A stretch of 64,000 nucleotides of DNA from Chryseobacterium sp. C-71 (GCF_020911865.1 NZ_CP087131.1:2480001-2544000); one strand, 5' to 3'. Positions 14,645-24,191 are shown, counted from the stretch's first letter. Notes: generated from the letters alone by a model not told the origin. Numbers and translations: made by a program.

Positions 14645-17173
14645 TTAAGATTTCTCAATTGCAGACTTTTTAGTCTTCTGAGTTTTTCCTTCTAATCCGT
14701 CTTTAGCTTCATTTAAATCTAAAGTTACTGTCTCTCCTTCAGTTAATTGTTTATTCACCAACATTTCTGCCAATAAATCTTCAATATACTTCTGAATAGC
14801 TCTCTTCAATGGTCGTGCACCAAAATCTTTGTCCCAACCTTTTTCAGAGATGAAATCTTTGGCTTCTGTAGTTAAATCTACTTTATACCCTAATTTTTCA
14901 AGTCTTGAATATAGTTTGCCTAATTCAATATCAATAATTTTAGAAATATCGGTTCTTTCAAGAGAGTTGAAGATAACGATGTCATCAATTCTGTTTAGGA
15001 ATTCCGGAGCAAATGCTTTTTTAAGAGCGTTTTCAATCGTACTTCTTGTTCTAGAATCTGAGTTGGTTTTCTTAGCATTCGTACCAAATCCTACACCATC
15101 ACCGAAGTCTTTAATATCTCTGGTTCCGATGTTTGAAGTAAGGATGATAATCGTATTTCTGAAGTCAATTTTTCTACCTAAACTATCAGTAACATGACCT
15201 TCATCTAAGATTTGCAACAAGATGTTGAACACATCTGGATGCGCTTTTTCAATCTCATCCAACAGAACTACCGCATAAGGTTTTCTTCTCACTGCTTCAG
15301 TTAATTGTCCACCTTCTTCGTATCCAACGTATCCCGGAGGCGCACCAACTAATCTAGAAACCGCAAATTTCTCCATATATTCACTCATATCAATTCTGAT
15401 CAAAGCTTCATCAGAATCGAAGAGTTCTCTTGCCATTACTTTTGCCAGCTCGGTTTTACCAACACCCGTTGTTCCTAAGAAAATGAATGTTCCAATCGGT
15501 CTGTTCGGGTCTTTCAATCCGGCCCTGTTTCTTTGGATTGCTTTCACAACCTTTTTTACAGCGTCTTCCTGTCCTATTACTTTTCCGTTCAGATTATTAT
15601 CCATTCCGGCCAATTTATCCAGCTCGTTCTTACCAACTTTCGTCACAGGAACACCACTCATCATTGATACTACTTCAGCAACACTTTCTTCAGAAACCGT
15701 TTCTTTCTTCTCTTTGACGTCTTTATCCCACTGATCCTGAGCAGAATTTAATTCCATTTGCAAACGCTCTTCTTCATCCTTCAGCTTTCTTGCTTCCAGA
15801 TAATCCTGAGCTTTTACAGCTTTTTGCTTTAGTTCTTTGATGTCTTCGATTTTCTTTTCAAAATCAATGATTTCAGTAGGAACTTTCATGTTTTTAATAT
15901 AAACACGAGATCCCGCTTCATCCATCGCATCAATTGCTTTGTCCGGTAAAAATCGGTCTGTAATGTATCTTGATGTCAAATTGACACAAGCAAGAATTGC
16001 TTCTTCAGTATACACGACATTGTGATGCTCTTCATATTTATCTTTAATCTGATTCAAGATCTGAATTGTTTCCTCAATATTGGTAGGCTCTACCATTACT
16101 TTCTGGAATCTTCTTTCTAAAGCACCATCTTTTTCGATGTACTGACGGTACTCGTCAAGAGTTGTAGCACCAATACATTGAATTTCTCCTCTTGCCAAAG
16201 CTGGTTTGAACATATTGGAAGCATCTAAACTTCCTGTAGAACTTCCTGCTCCAACAATTGTGTGCAACTCATCGATGAATAAGATTACATCACGGTTCTT
16301 TTCAAGTTCCGTCATGATGGCTTTCATTCTTTCTTCAAACTGACCACGGTATTTTGTTCCGGCAACTAAACTTGCCAAATCAAGCGTGATAACTCTTTTA
16401 CCAAAAAGAACTCTGGAAACTTTTTTCTGTTGAATTCTTAAAGCCAAACCTTCAGCGATGGCAGATTTACCAACACCAGGCTCACCAATCAACAACGGAT
16501 TGTTTTTCTTTCTTCTAGATAAAATCTGAGAAACTCTTTCAATTTCTTTCTCACGACCGATTACAGGATCTAATTTCCCGTCTCTAGCCAAAGAAGTCAA
16601 GTCTCTTCCAAAGTTATCCAATGTTGGAGTTTTACTTTTTGCAGAGCCTAAATTTCCTGTAGGCTTTCTCATTTGCTCAAATTCTTCTCTGTCGTCGTCG
16701 TCATCGTAAGCTGAGTTTTGAGGTGTCTGACCAGAATTTTTCAGCATCGTTTGATATTCTCTTGAAACTCCTTCATAGTCAATGTCGTAAGCTCCCAAAA
16801 TACTTGAAGTAGGATCCTCATATTTGTATAAAATGCCCAAAAGCAAGTGAACGGTATTGATCTCGTTGCTTTTATATTGTCTGCATTCTAATTCTGCACG
16901 TTTAATGGAATGATCTGCCATTTTGGTGAATGAAATATTGGTAACCTCTTCAGAAATAGGATTTAGACTTGCTGTATTTAAAGTTTCAATTTTTCTTCTG
17001 ATTTGTGTTAAATCGGCGTTGAGCCCTTGAAGGATTTCTTTTGCAGAGTTTTCTGTTTTTATAATACCTAAAAGTAGATGTTCTGTATTAAGAAATTCAC
17101 TTTTCAGCCGCTTAGCTTCATTTTTGCTTTGTTTGAACACTTGGCTCAAACCTTGTGAAAACTTATAATCCAT
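14645..17173 (-). CDS. clpC: ClpC-type AAA+ unfoldase (ATP-dependent Clp protease subunit)
   Basis: With the start at the ATG at 17173 (MDYKFSQGLSQV) it has 842 residues. Two Clp_N repeats occupy about 1-145. D1 has Walker A GEPGVGKSAIAEG near 230 and Walker B ILFIDELHTIVGAGS. A UVR/middle segment with KAQDYLEARKLKDEE follows, and D2 has Walker A GTTGVGKTELA and Walker B VVLLDEIEKAHPDV. The tail is basic and Lys-rich. It unfolds substrates for ClpP in the cytoplasm. A short in-frame extension MRYNI upstream is possible but the family usually begins with the MDYKFSQ-type sequence. The gene stands alone, divergent from the YgjV-like gene. Confidence 0.95.
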   Translation of the reverse strand: MDYKFSQGLSQVFKQSKNEAKRLKSEFLNTEHLLLGIIKTENSAKEILQGLNADLTQIRRKIETLNTASLNPISEEVTNISFTKMADHSIKRAELECRQYKSNEINTVHLLLGILYKYEDPTSSILGAYDIDYEGVSREYQTMLKNSGQTPQNSAYDDDDDREEFEQMRKPTGNLGSAKSKTPTLDNFGRDLTSLARDGKLDPVIGREKEIERVSQILSRRKKNNPLLIGEPGVGKSAIAEGLALRIQQKKVSRVLFGKRVITLDLASLVAGTKYRGQFEERMKAIMTELEKNRDVILFIDELHTIVGAGSSTGSLDASNMFKPALARGEIQCIGATTLDEYRQYIEKDGALERRFQKVMVEPTNIEETIQILNQIKDKYEEHHNVVYTEEAILACVNLTSRYITDRFLPDKAIDAMDEAGSRVYIKNMKVPTEIIDFEKKIEDIKELKQKAVKAQDYLEARKLKDEEERLQMELNSAQDQWDKDVKEKKETVSEESVAEVVSMMSGVPVTKVGKNELDKLAGMDNNLNGKVIGQEDAVKKVVKAIQRNRAGLKDPNRPIGTFIFLGTTGVGKTELAKVMARELFDSDEALIRIDMSEYMEKFAVSRLVGAPPGYVGYEEGGQLTEAVRRKPYAVVLLDEIEKAHPDVFNILLQILDEGHVTDSLGRKIDFRNTIIILTSNIGTRDIKDFGDGVGFGTNAKKTNSDSRTRSTIENALKKAFAPEFLNRIDDIVIFNSLERTDISKIIDIELGKLYSRLEKLGYKVDLTTEAKDFISEKGWDKDFGARPLKRAIQKYIEDLLAEMLVNKQLTEGETVTLDLNEAKDGLEGKTQKTKKSAIEKS

Positions 17174-17303
17174 AATATTGTATCTCAAATTGGAATAACG
17201 ACAACATTTATCGTTTATTCTATATCTAAATTACAAATATTTTACCAAAAAACAATTAATGACTTTATGGCAGATAAAAGTTTTTTATCTTACTGAAAAT
17301 GAC

Positions 17304-17311
17304 TAAGTTTG
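17304..17311 (+). promoter_or_regulatory. -7 element before the YgjV-like gene
   Basis: TAAGTTTG matches TAnnTTTG and lies 20 bp before the ATG at 17331. No clear -33 element was seen. Confidence 0.4.
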
Positions 17312-17330
17312 TCCTCCTCAAATTTTTCTC

Positions 17331-17555
17331 ATGAGCTCCGAAATTACAAATTACATCGGCTATGCCGCTTCAGTTTTCATCGTTTTGAGTTTTATACTTA
17401 AAGATTTAACCAAAATCAGAATTGTCAATTTGGTAGGATGTATCTGTTTTGTTATCTACGGAATTTTCAGCGGTCTGCTTTGGCCGATTATTATTCCAAA
17501 TGGAGTTATCTGTTTTGTACAGGTTTATCATTTATTGACAGCAAAGAAGAAATAA
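17331..17555 (+). CDS. YgjV-like small inner-membrane protein
   Basis: The 74-residue protein has two to three hydrophobic helices (about 7-24, 31-48 and 52-68) and the pattern IGYAASVFIVLSFILKDL, then RIVNLVGCICFVIYGIFSGL, then WPIIIPNGVICFVQVYHL, as in the YgjV (Imp-YgjV) family of inner-membrane proteins. Its stop overlaps the start of the glycosyltransferase gene by one base (TAATG), so the two are translationally coupled. Function unknown. Confidence 0.75.
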   Translation: MSSEITNYIGYAASVFIVLSFILKDLTKIRIVNLVGCICFVIYGIFSGLLWPIIIPNGVICFVQVYHLLTAKKK

Positions 17556-18652
17556 TGGCTCGAAAAAAAGTATTGACTTCCGCATTCAGCAACCTTTACA
17601 CCGACCAGAGAATCGAAAAAGTCTGCAGAACATTGCATCAAAACGGCTATGATGTTGAATTAATCGGTAACAATTGGGGTGGAGAAGAACAAATGTCTCG
17701 TCCATATCCTTTTTCAAGAATAAATCTTATTTCTAAAACTTTAAAAACTGCTTATTTTGAATTTAATTGGAAGCTTTATAAAGAATTGAAGAAAAAAGCT
17801 GACGAAAATACCATTCTTCACGCAAATGATTTGGATGCTTTACTGCCAAATTATCTCTTATCTAAAAAATTAAATATTCCCTTAATCTTTGACAGTCACG
17901 AAATTTTCTCGGAAATGCCTGCTGTTCAGGGTAAAATGTCTCAAAAAATATGGCGCTATCTGCAAAATAAAATTGTTCCGAATCTAAAATTCATGATTAC
18001 CGCAAGCGGAAGTTATGCACAATGGTTTCATCATAAATACGGAATCAAACCTGTTGTCGTTCAAAATGCTCCTAGAAAAATTGATTTTAAAATAGAAATT
18101 CCAGAAAATAATCCGAAGATTCTTCTGTATCAGGGCGCAATTAATCCTTTTCGTGGAATTGATAAAGCAATCTTGGCAATGCATCATCTTGAAAATGTTG
18201 TTTTTAAAATTGCCGGCGATGGTCCGAAGAAAAAAGAATATGAGGATTTAGTTATCAAAGAAAACCTTCAGAATAAAGTTAAGTTTTTAGGAAAATTGCT
18301 TCCGGAAGATTTAAGAAAAATTACTTTAAACGTCGACGTAGGAATGAGCATTGAAGAAAACGGAGGCGAGAGTTACGAATTTTCTCTTCCTAATAAAGTT
18401 TTAGACTGCATTCAGGCAAGAGTTCCTCTAATTTTATCTCCGCTTCCTGAAATGGTAAATATCAAAAATCAATTTGATGTAGGCGAAATTATAGAAAATC
18501 ATCAACCAGAAAATATTGCTAGAGCTGTAAGTTTAATTTTAAATAAAGGGCGAAAAAACTATCAACCTGAGTTGGAAAACGCTTCCGAAATTCTGTGTTG
18601 GGAAAATGAAGAGGTGAAATTGTTGGACGTTTTTGAAACAGCTTCCCTTTGA
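17555..18652 (+). CDS. Glycosyltransferase family 4 protein
   Basis: The ATG at 17555 (MARKKVLTSAFSNLYTDQ) gives 365 residues; the in-frame extension upstream overlaps the YgjV-like gene out of frame and is not credible. The protein has a GT-B fold pattern: N-terminal Rossmann part, ILHANDLDALLPNYL, LIFDSHEIFSEMPA, then ILLYQGAINPFRGIDKAI and the donor-binding segment ENGGESYEFSLPNKVLDCIQA, where the usual EX7E glutamates are partly kept. It transfers a sugar, probably to a surface glycan; the donor cannot be told. It starts on the stop of the YgjV-like gene. Confidence 0.85.
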   Translation: MARKKVLTSAFSNLYTDQRIEKVCRTLHQNGYDVELIGNNWGGEEQMSRPYPFSRINLISKTLKTAYFEFNWKLYKELKKKADENTILHANDLDALLPNYLLSKKLNIPLIFDSHEIFSEMPAVQGKMSQKIWRYLQNKIVPNLKFMITASGSYAQWFHHKYGIKPVVVQNAPRKIDFKIEIPENNPKILLYQGAINPFRGIDKAILAMHHLENVVFKIAGDGPKKKEYEDLVIKENLQNKVKFLGKLLPEDLRKITLNVDVGMSIEENGGESYEFSLPNKVLDCIQARVPLILSPLPEMVNIKNQFDVGEIIENHQPENIARAVSLILNKGRKNYQPELENASEILCWENEEVKLLDVFETASL

Positions 18653-18695
18653 TTTTTGTTATTTCTTTTTTTTCTTAAAAATTATTTCAACGAAG

Positions 18696-18777
18696 TTTGT
18701 CATCCCGGAGGGATCTAGGCGAAATATAAGAAAATAGAATGGAGAGATTCGTGTCCAGATCCATACGGGATGACAAA
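18696..18777. repeat. Dispersed palindromic element, copy 2 (GC-rich variant)
   Basis: The arms are TTTGTCATCCCGGAGGGATCT-type on the left and AGATCCATACGGGATGACAAA-type on the right, 82 bp in all. It is the same family as 12419, 39598 and 63592, with CATCCCG in place of CATTCCG. It lies between the GT4 gene and sufE. Confidence 0.7.
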
Positions 18778-18883
18778 CCTTATGTTTTTCTAAATATTTA
18801 AAACAAAAAATAAAATCTTTTAAAGATTATTACAAATCGCTTTTCATATTAAATCTGTTTTAAATTATCTTTTTTAAATTGGT

Positions 18884-18891
18884 TATCTTTG
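18884..18891 (+). promoter_or_regulatory. -7 element of the sufE-glycosyltransferase operon
   Basis: TATCTTTG matches TAnnTTTG and lies 18 bp before the ATG at 18910. It also shows that the TTG at 18889 cannot be the start codon, because it lies inside the promoter. Confidence 0.55.
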
Positions 18892-18909
18892 CCAAAAGAA
18901 AGTATAGAA

Positions 18910-19329
18910 ATGACCATAAAAGAAAATCAGCAGGAAATAATCGACGAATTTGCTTTTCTTGAAGACTGGGAGCAGAAATATGAGTATATCATTGATCTGG
19001 GTAAAGAACTTAAAGGTCTTCCGGAGGACAAGAAAACTGATGACAATCTGATTAAAGGTTGCCAAAGTAAAGTCTGGATTGATGCTGAATACAAAGATGG
19101 AAAACTATTTTTCAATGCAGATTCTGACGGAATTCTGCCAAAAGGAATCGTTTCTTTGCTGGTAAGCATTTACAGCGGCCATTCTACACAGGAAATTCTG
19201 GATTCTGATTTTGAATTTATTTCTGAAATCGGATTGCAGGAATTTTTATCCCCTTCCAGAGCCAACGGACTAATGGCAATGACCAAACAGATCAAATTTT
19301 ATGCAGTTGCATATCAACTGAAATCTTAG
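18910..19329 (+). CDS. sufE: SufE-family cysteine desulfuration protein
   Basis: The start at 18910 (MTIKENQQEIIDEFAF) gives 139 residues, the usual SufE length. SufE accepts persulfide from the cysteine desulfurase SufS for Fe-S cluster assembly. The key cysteine is in LIKGCQSKVWIDAEY, and LLVSIYSGHSTQEIL and SRANGLMAM are also typical. It is the first gene of a tight run with two glycosyltransferases (gaps of 2 and 5 bp), an odd pairing that probably reflects convenience rather than shared function. The rest of the SUF system is not here, apart from the SUF-like fragment at 63751. Confidence 0.93.
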   Translation: MTIKENQQEIIDEFAFLEDWEQKYEYIIDLGKELKGLPEDKKTDDNLIKGCQSKVWIDAEYKDGKLFFNADSDGILPKGIVSLLVSIYSGHSTQEILDSDFEFISEIGLQEFLSPSRANGLMAMTKQIKFYAVAYQLKS

Positions 19330-19331
19330 TT

Positions 19332-20297
19332 GTGATTAGAATTTTAGCATATCGTTTTTCCGCTTTTGGAGATGTAGCCATGACAGTTCCTGTTTTTCGG
19401 GAATTTCTGGAGCAAAATCCGGAGGTGGAAATTGTAATGGTTTCTCGAAGCAATTTTAAGGCTTTATATGCTGGTATTCCGAATGTTATCTTCAAAGGAA
19501 TCGATCTTGATGATTACAAAGGTTTTTTAGGACTTCGAAGATTGTCTAAAGAATTATTGAAGGAGTTTCGTCCGGATTATATTACAGATTTGCATGATGT
19601 AATACGCACAAAGATTTTAGATAAAATTTATGCGCGAAAAGGGTTGAAAGTCTTCAAAATCAATAAAGGAAAAGAAGAGAAAGAAGAACTTACAGATGTT
19701 TGGAATTTAAACAAAAAACAACTCAAATCTACAGTAGAACGGTACGCTGATGTTTTTCGGGATATGGGATTTACAGTAGAACTTTCGCATCAATTAAGGC
19801 CAATTTCTGATAAAAAATCTGGAATTGGTTTTGCGCCTTTTGCCCAACATAAAGGTAAAATGTTGCCGCTGGAAAAATCTTTCGAACTCATAAAAATTTT
19901 AGCAGAAAAGCATACCATTTACTTTTTCGGTGGTGGAAAAAAAGAAATAGAAACTCTTGAAAGCTGGGTGAAACAAATTCCAAACACTCAAAGTTTAGCC
20001 GGAAAACTTAATCTCTCTGAAGAACTGAATAGAATTTCTCAACTTGAAGTAATGATTTCGATGGATTCAGCTAATATGCATTTAGCGAGTATTGTAGGAA
20101 CTCGTTGCGTTTCTATTTGGGGATCCACGCATCCTTATGCGGGGTTTTTAGGTTTCGGCCAAAGTGAGGATGATGTTGTCCAAATTAATGATCTCACTTG
20201 CAGACCCTGTTCTGTTTTTGGTGATAAGGAATGCTATCGTGGAGATTGGGCTTGCCTGGAGGAAATACACGTACAGCAAATCATTGATAAAATTTAA
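19332..20297 (+). CDS. Glycosyltransferase family 9 (heptosyltransferase-like)
   Basis: The 321-residue protein starts with GTG at 19332, 2 bp after sufE; no ATG fits. It has the GT9 hallmarks: ILAYRFSAFGDVAMTVPVFR at the start, ITDLHDVIRTKIL, and in the C-terminal half ISQLEVMISMDSANMHLAS and CVSIWGSTHP. Such enzymes add heptose or related sugars to lipopolysaccharide core. The C-terminal sequence CRPCSVFGDKECYRGDWACL has four cysteines of the kind seen in many GT9 proteins. It is followed by a GT2 gene after 5 bp, together suggesting cell-surface polysaccharide assembly. Confidence 0.92.
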   Translation: MIRILAYRFSAFGDVAMTVPVFREFLEQNPEVEIVMVSRSNFKALYAGIPNVIFKGIDLDDYKGFLGLRRLSKELLKEFRPDYITDLHDVIRTKILDKIYARKGLKVFKINKGKEEKEELTDVWNLNKKQLKSTVERYADVFRDMGFTVELSHQLRPISDKKSGIGFAPFAQHKGKMLPLEKSFELIKILAEKHTIYFFGGGKKEIETLESWVKQIPNTQSLAGKLNLSEELNRISQLEVMISMDSANMHLASIVGTRCVSIWGSTHPYAGFLGFGQSEDDVVQINDLTCRPCSVFGDKECYRGDWACLEEIHVQQIIDKI

Positions 20298-20302
20298 TTT
20301 GA

Positions 20303-21187
20303 ATGAAGCTTTCTGTATGTATTCCGGTCTATAATTTTGATGTTCGGGAACTTGTTTTCGACCTGAAAAAAGAAATTGAAGAGAATCGTATAGATGCAGA
20401 AATTATTTTAATTGATGATGCTTCTGATGAAAATTTCAAAACAATTAATAGAGAACTTCAAAACGAAGTAAAGAACTTTATCTTACTCGAAAAAAATATC
20501 GGAAGATCGAAAATACGTAATCTTTTTTTACAATATGCTGAAGGTGATTATTTGCTTTTTTTAGATTGTGATGCTAAAATTGAAAACAGGGATTTTCTAT
20601 CTAATTATTTAAATGAAATTAATCAGGATAATCGAGTAGAGGTTATTTATGGCAACTTCAAAATTTCCCCACTGTACTCACAAAGTTTGCGAAATAAATA
20701 TTCAGTTGAAAGAGAAATTTTTCCAGGAAATAATTCGACAGATTTTGCGGTTTTCAAAACGGTCAATTTTGTCATTAAGAAAGAGGTTTTTAGAAAGTTT
20801 CCATTTCATGAAGAGTTGATTCATTACGGATATGAAGATTACGTTTTTGCTAAAAAGATGGAACTTGGGAATGTGAAATTTTCTGCAATTAATAATCCGG
20901 TCATTCATATTGATGAAACCGCCAATGATGTTTTTTTAGATAAAACGAAAACCGCAATAGATTCATTGTATCAACTTTCTCAAAATTCTGAAAACCTCAT
21001 CTACATAAAAGATATTAAAGTGTTTTTCATAGCTCAAAAGCTGAAAAAAAAGAATTTAGGCACCTTGTTTCTATTCTTTTATAGTATCTTGGAAAAGAAT
21101 TTAATTAAAAATCTTCTTTCGAATAAACCAAATTTAAGAAGTCTTGATTTTTTTAAGCTAGGATTACTTCTACGAAAGATGAGGTAG
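20303..21187 (+). CDS. Glycosyltransferase family 2 protein
   Basis: The 294-residue protein has a GT-A fold: LSVCIPVYNFDV at the start, ILIDDASDENF with the nucleotide-binding aspartates, NIGRSKIRN, LLFLDCDAKI as the DXD-type motif, and GYEDYVFAKKME as the ED region before the acceptor site. It probably transfers a sugar in surface glycan synthesis. It is the last gene of the sufE-GT9-GT2 run. Donor and acceptor are unknown. Confidence 0.9.
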   Translation: MKLSVCIPVYNFDVRELVFDLKKEIEENRIDAEIILIDDASDENFKTINRELQNEVKNFILLEKNIGRSKIRNLFLQYAEGDYLLFLDCDAKIENRDFLSNYLNEINQDNRVEVIYGNFKISPLYSQSLRNKYSVEREIFPGNNSTDFAVFKTVNFVIKKEVFRKFPFHEELIHYGYEDYVFAKKMELGNVKFSAINNPVIHIDETANDVFLDKTKTAIDSLYQLSQNSENLIYIKDIKVFFIAQKLKKKNLGTLFLFFYSILEKNLIKNLLSNKPNLRSLDFFKLGLLLRKMR

Positions 21188-21243
21188 TATTTTTCAATAA
21201 TTTGTAAAAAAATCCTGCAACTCCCATGAATAGGCATAAAATA

Positions 21244-21273
21244 AAAAACTCTCAGAATAATCTGAGAGTTTTT
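21244..21273 (-). terminator. Terminator of the tRNA-Val pair
   Basis: AAAAACTCTCAGA and TCTGAGAGTTTTT form a perfect 13-base stem with an ATAA loop directly after the second tRNA on the minus strand. Confidence 0.85.
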
Positions 21274-21274
21274 G

Positions 21275-21349
21275 TGGGCCCTGAGGGATTCGAACCCCCG
21301 ACCCTCTGGGTGTAAACCAGATGCTCTGAACCAACTGAGCTAAGAGCCC
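21275..21349 (-). tRNA. tRNA-Val (anticodon TAC), second of a tandem pair
   Basis: Read on the minus strand the 75 nt fold into a cloverleaf: acceptor GGGCTCT with AGGGCCC, D-arm GCTC/GAGC, anticodon stem TCTGG/CCAGA with loop TTTACAC (anticodon TAC), and T-arm with TTCGAAT. The discriminator is A and CCA is not encoded. It is identical to the copy at 21383 and lies 33 bp from it; a terminator follows at 21244. Confidence 0.95.
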
Positions 21350-21382
21350 TGAATTTTTTTGAAAGGTTTCAGTAAACCTTTG

Positions 21383-21457
21383 TGGGCCCTGAGGGATTCG
21401 AACCCCCGACCCTCTGGGTGTAAACCAGATGCTCTGAACCAACTGAGCTAAGAGCCC
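21383..21457 (-). tRNA. tRNA-Val (anticodon TAC), first of a tandem pair
   Basis: The sequence and fold are identical to the copy at 21275. A minus-strand promoter lies just upstream at 21484-21514, so both are probably transcribed from it. Confidence 0.95.
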
Positions 21458-21483
21458 TAGACGATTTCTCGTTTTGAGTGGTG

Positions 21484-21514
21484 CAAATATACATACTTAT
21501 TTTATATCAGTCAA
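21484..21514 (-). promoter_or_regulatory. Promoter of the tRNA-Val pair
   Basis: On the minus strand TTG (21512-21514) and TATATTTG (21484-21491) are 20 bp apart, close to consensus. It overlaps the 3' end of folC. Confidence 0.55.
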
Positions 21515-22741
21515 GTTTTTTTCTAAAAATTCTCCGACTACAAAGTTGCTTCCGCCAATAAAAATCAAATCTTCTGGTGTAGCTTGTTGTTTTGCAGAAA
21601 GATAGGCTTCTTGCACAGAATCAAAAATTTTATAAATTATTTTTGCTTGAAGTAATAAATCTTCATATTCTTTGGGGTTGCGACCTCTATTTATCGACGG
21701 TTTTGCAAAATAGAACTCAGAATTTTCGGGAAGTATCGTCATGACATCATCAATTTTCTTGTCATTCACGAAACCTAAAACGATATGTTTGTGTTTCGGG
21801 ATGGAATTTAATTGTGAAAAAACATATTCCAATCCCGCTTGGTTGTGTCCCGTGTCACAAATCGTCAAAGGATTTTGTGAAAATTCAAACCAGCGGCCGA
21901 TGAATCCAGTGTTCTGATGGACATTTAGCAATCCCTTTTCTAGATTTTCGTCATAAATTTTTACATCTAATTTTCTAAGCTCTTCAACTAAGGCTAAAAC
22001 AACCCGAATGTTCTTTTCCTGGTATTTTCCCTTTAAATCTGATTTTAAATTTGTTTTTAATAGAGTAGCGTCAATGAAAATCGTGTTTTCTTTTTCAGCT
22101 TTAACTTTAATAATATTTTTAACTACTTCATTATCATCACCAAAAATCACCGGAACATCTGTCTTAATAATTCCTGCTTTTTCAAAAGCAATTTCTTCAA
22201 TGGTATTTCCTAAAATATTCTGATGATCAAGCTGAACATTGGTGATTGCAGAAACTAATGGTTTAATGATATTCGTAGAATCTAATCTTCCTCCCAAACC
22301 AACTTCAATGATAGCAAAATCAACTTTCTTTTGATGAAAATATTCGAACGCCATAATCGTTGTAAATTCAAAAAAAGAGGGCAGAATATCTTCCGGTAAG
22401 GTTTTCAGCCTTTGAATAAATTGAAAAACAAATTCTTTATCACAGTTTTCACCATTTATTTTAATTCTTTCGGTGAAATCAATCAGATGAGGCGAATTGT
22501 ACAAACCAATTTTATAACCCGATTCCTGAAGAACAGATGCCAGCATATTGCTGGTAGAACCCTTTCCGTTGGTACCACCAATGTGAATGCATTCAATCTT
22601 CTCCTGCGGATTACCAAAAAAATCGCAGAGTTTTGTAATATTATCAAGTCCTGGTTTGTAAGCTTTTTCACCATCTATCTGATAATTTGGAGCTTGAACG
22701 AAAAGCCACTCAACGGCTTCCTGATATTCTTCGTTTGTCAT
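21497..22741 (-). CDS. folC: Folylpolyglutamate synthase/dihydrofolate synthase FolC
   Basis: The 414-residue protein is a Mur-ligase-type ATP enzyme that adds glutamate to dihydropteroate or folates. It shows the P-loop GGTNGKGSTSNML near 53-65, YNSPHLIDFTERIKING, the ligase motif AIIEVGLGGRLDSTN, VQLDHQNILG, and the C-terminal NQAGLEY and GFVNDKKIDDVM. The length is normal. It is a lone minus-strand gene ending just before the tRNA promoter. Confidence 0.95.
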   Translation of the reverse strand: MTNEEYQEAVEWLFVQAPNYQIDGEKAYKPGLDNITKLCDFFGNPQEKIECIHIGGTNGKGSTSNMLASVLQESGYKIGLYNSPHLIDFTERIKINGENCDKEFVFQFIQRLKTLPEDILPSFFEFTTIMAFEYFHQKKVDFAIIEVGLGGRLDSTNIIKPLVSAITNVQLDHQNILGNTIEEIAFEKAGIIKTDVPVIFGDDNEVVKNIIKVKAEKENTIFIDATLLKTNLKSDLKGKYQEKNIRVVLALVEELRKLDVKIYDENLEKGLLNVHQNTGFIGRWFEFSQNPLTICDTGHNQAGLEYVFSQLNSIPKHKHIVLGFVNDKKIDDVMTILPENSEFYFAKPSINRGRNPKEYEDLLLQAKIIYKIFDSVQEAYLSAKQQATPEDLIFIGGSNFVVGEFLEKNLTDIK

Positions 22742-22849
22742 GATGCAAAATTCCCAAAACTTTCATTAAAATGAAACAAGAATTTTTTAAAATTGTAACT
22801 TTTTTCAATTCTCTTCGTCTAATCGGTAAAAAGCAATAAATATCTACGT

Positions 22850-24190
22850 ATGAAAAAAGTTTTGATGATTATTTTAGGATTATCTGGTCTGGGTCTGAGC
22901 GCTCAGAAAAAGTGGTCTTTGAGAGAATGTGTAGATTACGCAGTAGAGCATAATCTTCAGGTCATTCAAAATCAATATTCGAAACAAATTCAGGATGTCA
23001 ATCTGAAAATTGCTCAGAATAATTATCTTCCGTCGGTTTCTGCCAATGTAGGAAACAATGTAAGTTTCGGCCAGGCTTCTTTAGGGACGGGAAGTATCAG
23101 AAACGACAGGTTTAGTAACAATGCAAACATTTCGGCAGATATTTTACTTTACAATAACGGAAGACTTGAAAAAACAGTCAGAAAAACCCAGTTTGATGTA
23201 GAAGCAAGTCAGTACGATATTGAAACCATAAAAAATGACATTTCTCTTCAGATTGCTCAACAATATTTGACCACTTTATTGAATAAAGAAATCGTGAAGA
23301 TTTCTCAAAGTGCGACTGAAAACGCCAAAAAGCAATTCGACAGAGCAAAAATAACCACAGATGTCGGTACAACAGCTCAAACAATTGTTGCAGAAGCAGA
23401 AGCGGCTTGGGCAAGAGAAAAGCAAAACCTGAAAACTGCCGAAATCAATGTTGGCAGAAGTTTGTTTGCGTTGGCTCAGCTTTTACAATTGCAGGATTAC
23501 AAAGATTTTGATGTTGAAAACGTAGAAATTGGTGAGCAATTGAGCCCGCAATTGATTTCTGTTGATGATGTTTTAAATACAGCTTACGAAAGCCAGCCCC
23601 AAATAAAAGCTGCTGAAAGCAGAATTAAATCTGCCTTGGCTCAGACTGAAGTTACCCGTACTGCTTTTTGGCCAACGGTGACTGCAAGTATCGGAGTTGG
23701 AAGTTTTTATAATAATTTATTGAATACCAATAATGTTGGTAGTGAATTATTTTATATTAATGAAAGAACATTTTTCCAGCAATACAAAGACAATTTTGGT
23801 CAGCAGGGTGGAGTTTCGATAAACATTCCGATTTTTAATAAAGGAATTACCAAGCTTCAGGTAGAGCAGTCTAAAATCAATGAAAGTATTGCTAAAAATT
23901 CTTTAGACCAACAAAAGCAAACGGTAAAACAAAACGTGCAAAAGGCGCAATTTGATGTTGATGCCAATTATGAAGTGTATTTAGCATCCGTTGAAGCAGA
24001 AAAAAGTACCAAACTGGCAATGGAATTTGCAGATAAAAGCTATGCGGCAGGTCGTACAACAATTTATGATTTAAATGTTGCCAGAAACAATTACGCAAAC
24101 GCTCAGGGTTCTGTGGAGCAGGCAAAATATAATTATCTTTTCAGTCTTAAATTATTGAATTTCTATGCAGGAATTCCATTAAGTTTGTAA
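22850..24190 (+). CDS. TolC-family outer-membrane efflux protein
   Basis: The 446-residue protein has a signal peptide (1-18, GLSAQ) and two TolC-type (OEP) repeats with long amphipathic helices and coiled coil (LRECVDYAVEHNLQVIQNQ, VAEAEAAWAREKQNLKTAE, QVEQSKINESIAKNSLDQQ). It would form the outer-membrane duct of an exporter, but no RND or membrane-fusion partner lies here. The next gene, SprT-like, starts 1 bp later, and a run of five plus-strand genes follows. Confidence 0.9.
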   Translation: MKKVLMIILGLSGLGLSAQKKWSLRECVDYAVEHNLQVIQNQYSKQIQDVNLKIAQNNYLPSVSANVGNNVSFGQASLGTGSIRNDRFSNNANISADILLYNNGRLEKTVRKTQFDVEASQYDIETIKNDISLQIAQQYLTTLLNKEIVKISQSATENAKKQFDRAKITTDVGTTAQTIVAEAEAAWAREKQNLKTAEINVGRSLFALAQLLQLQDYKDFDVENVEIGEQLSPQLISVDDVLNTAYESQPQIKAAESRIKSALAQTEVTRTAFWPTVTASIGVGSFYNNLLNTNNVGSELFYINERTFFQQYKDNFGQQGGVSINIPIFNKGITKLQVEQSKINESIAKNSLDQQKQTVKQNVQKAQFDVDANYEVYLASVEAEKSTKLAMEFADKSYAAGRTTIYDLNVARNNYANAQGSVEQAKYNYLFSLKLLNFYAGIPLSL

Positions 24191-24191
24191 A

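Noticed and set aside
21194..21442. An 82-residue reading frame across the two tRNA genes
   Set aside because: Its repeated part is just the translation of the two identical tRNA-Val genes.
21275..21457. Two identical 75-bp units 33 bp apart, which could suggest a CRISPR or tandem repeat
   Set aside because: Both fold as tRNA-Val with anticodon TAC.
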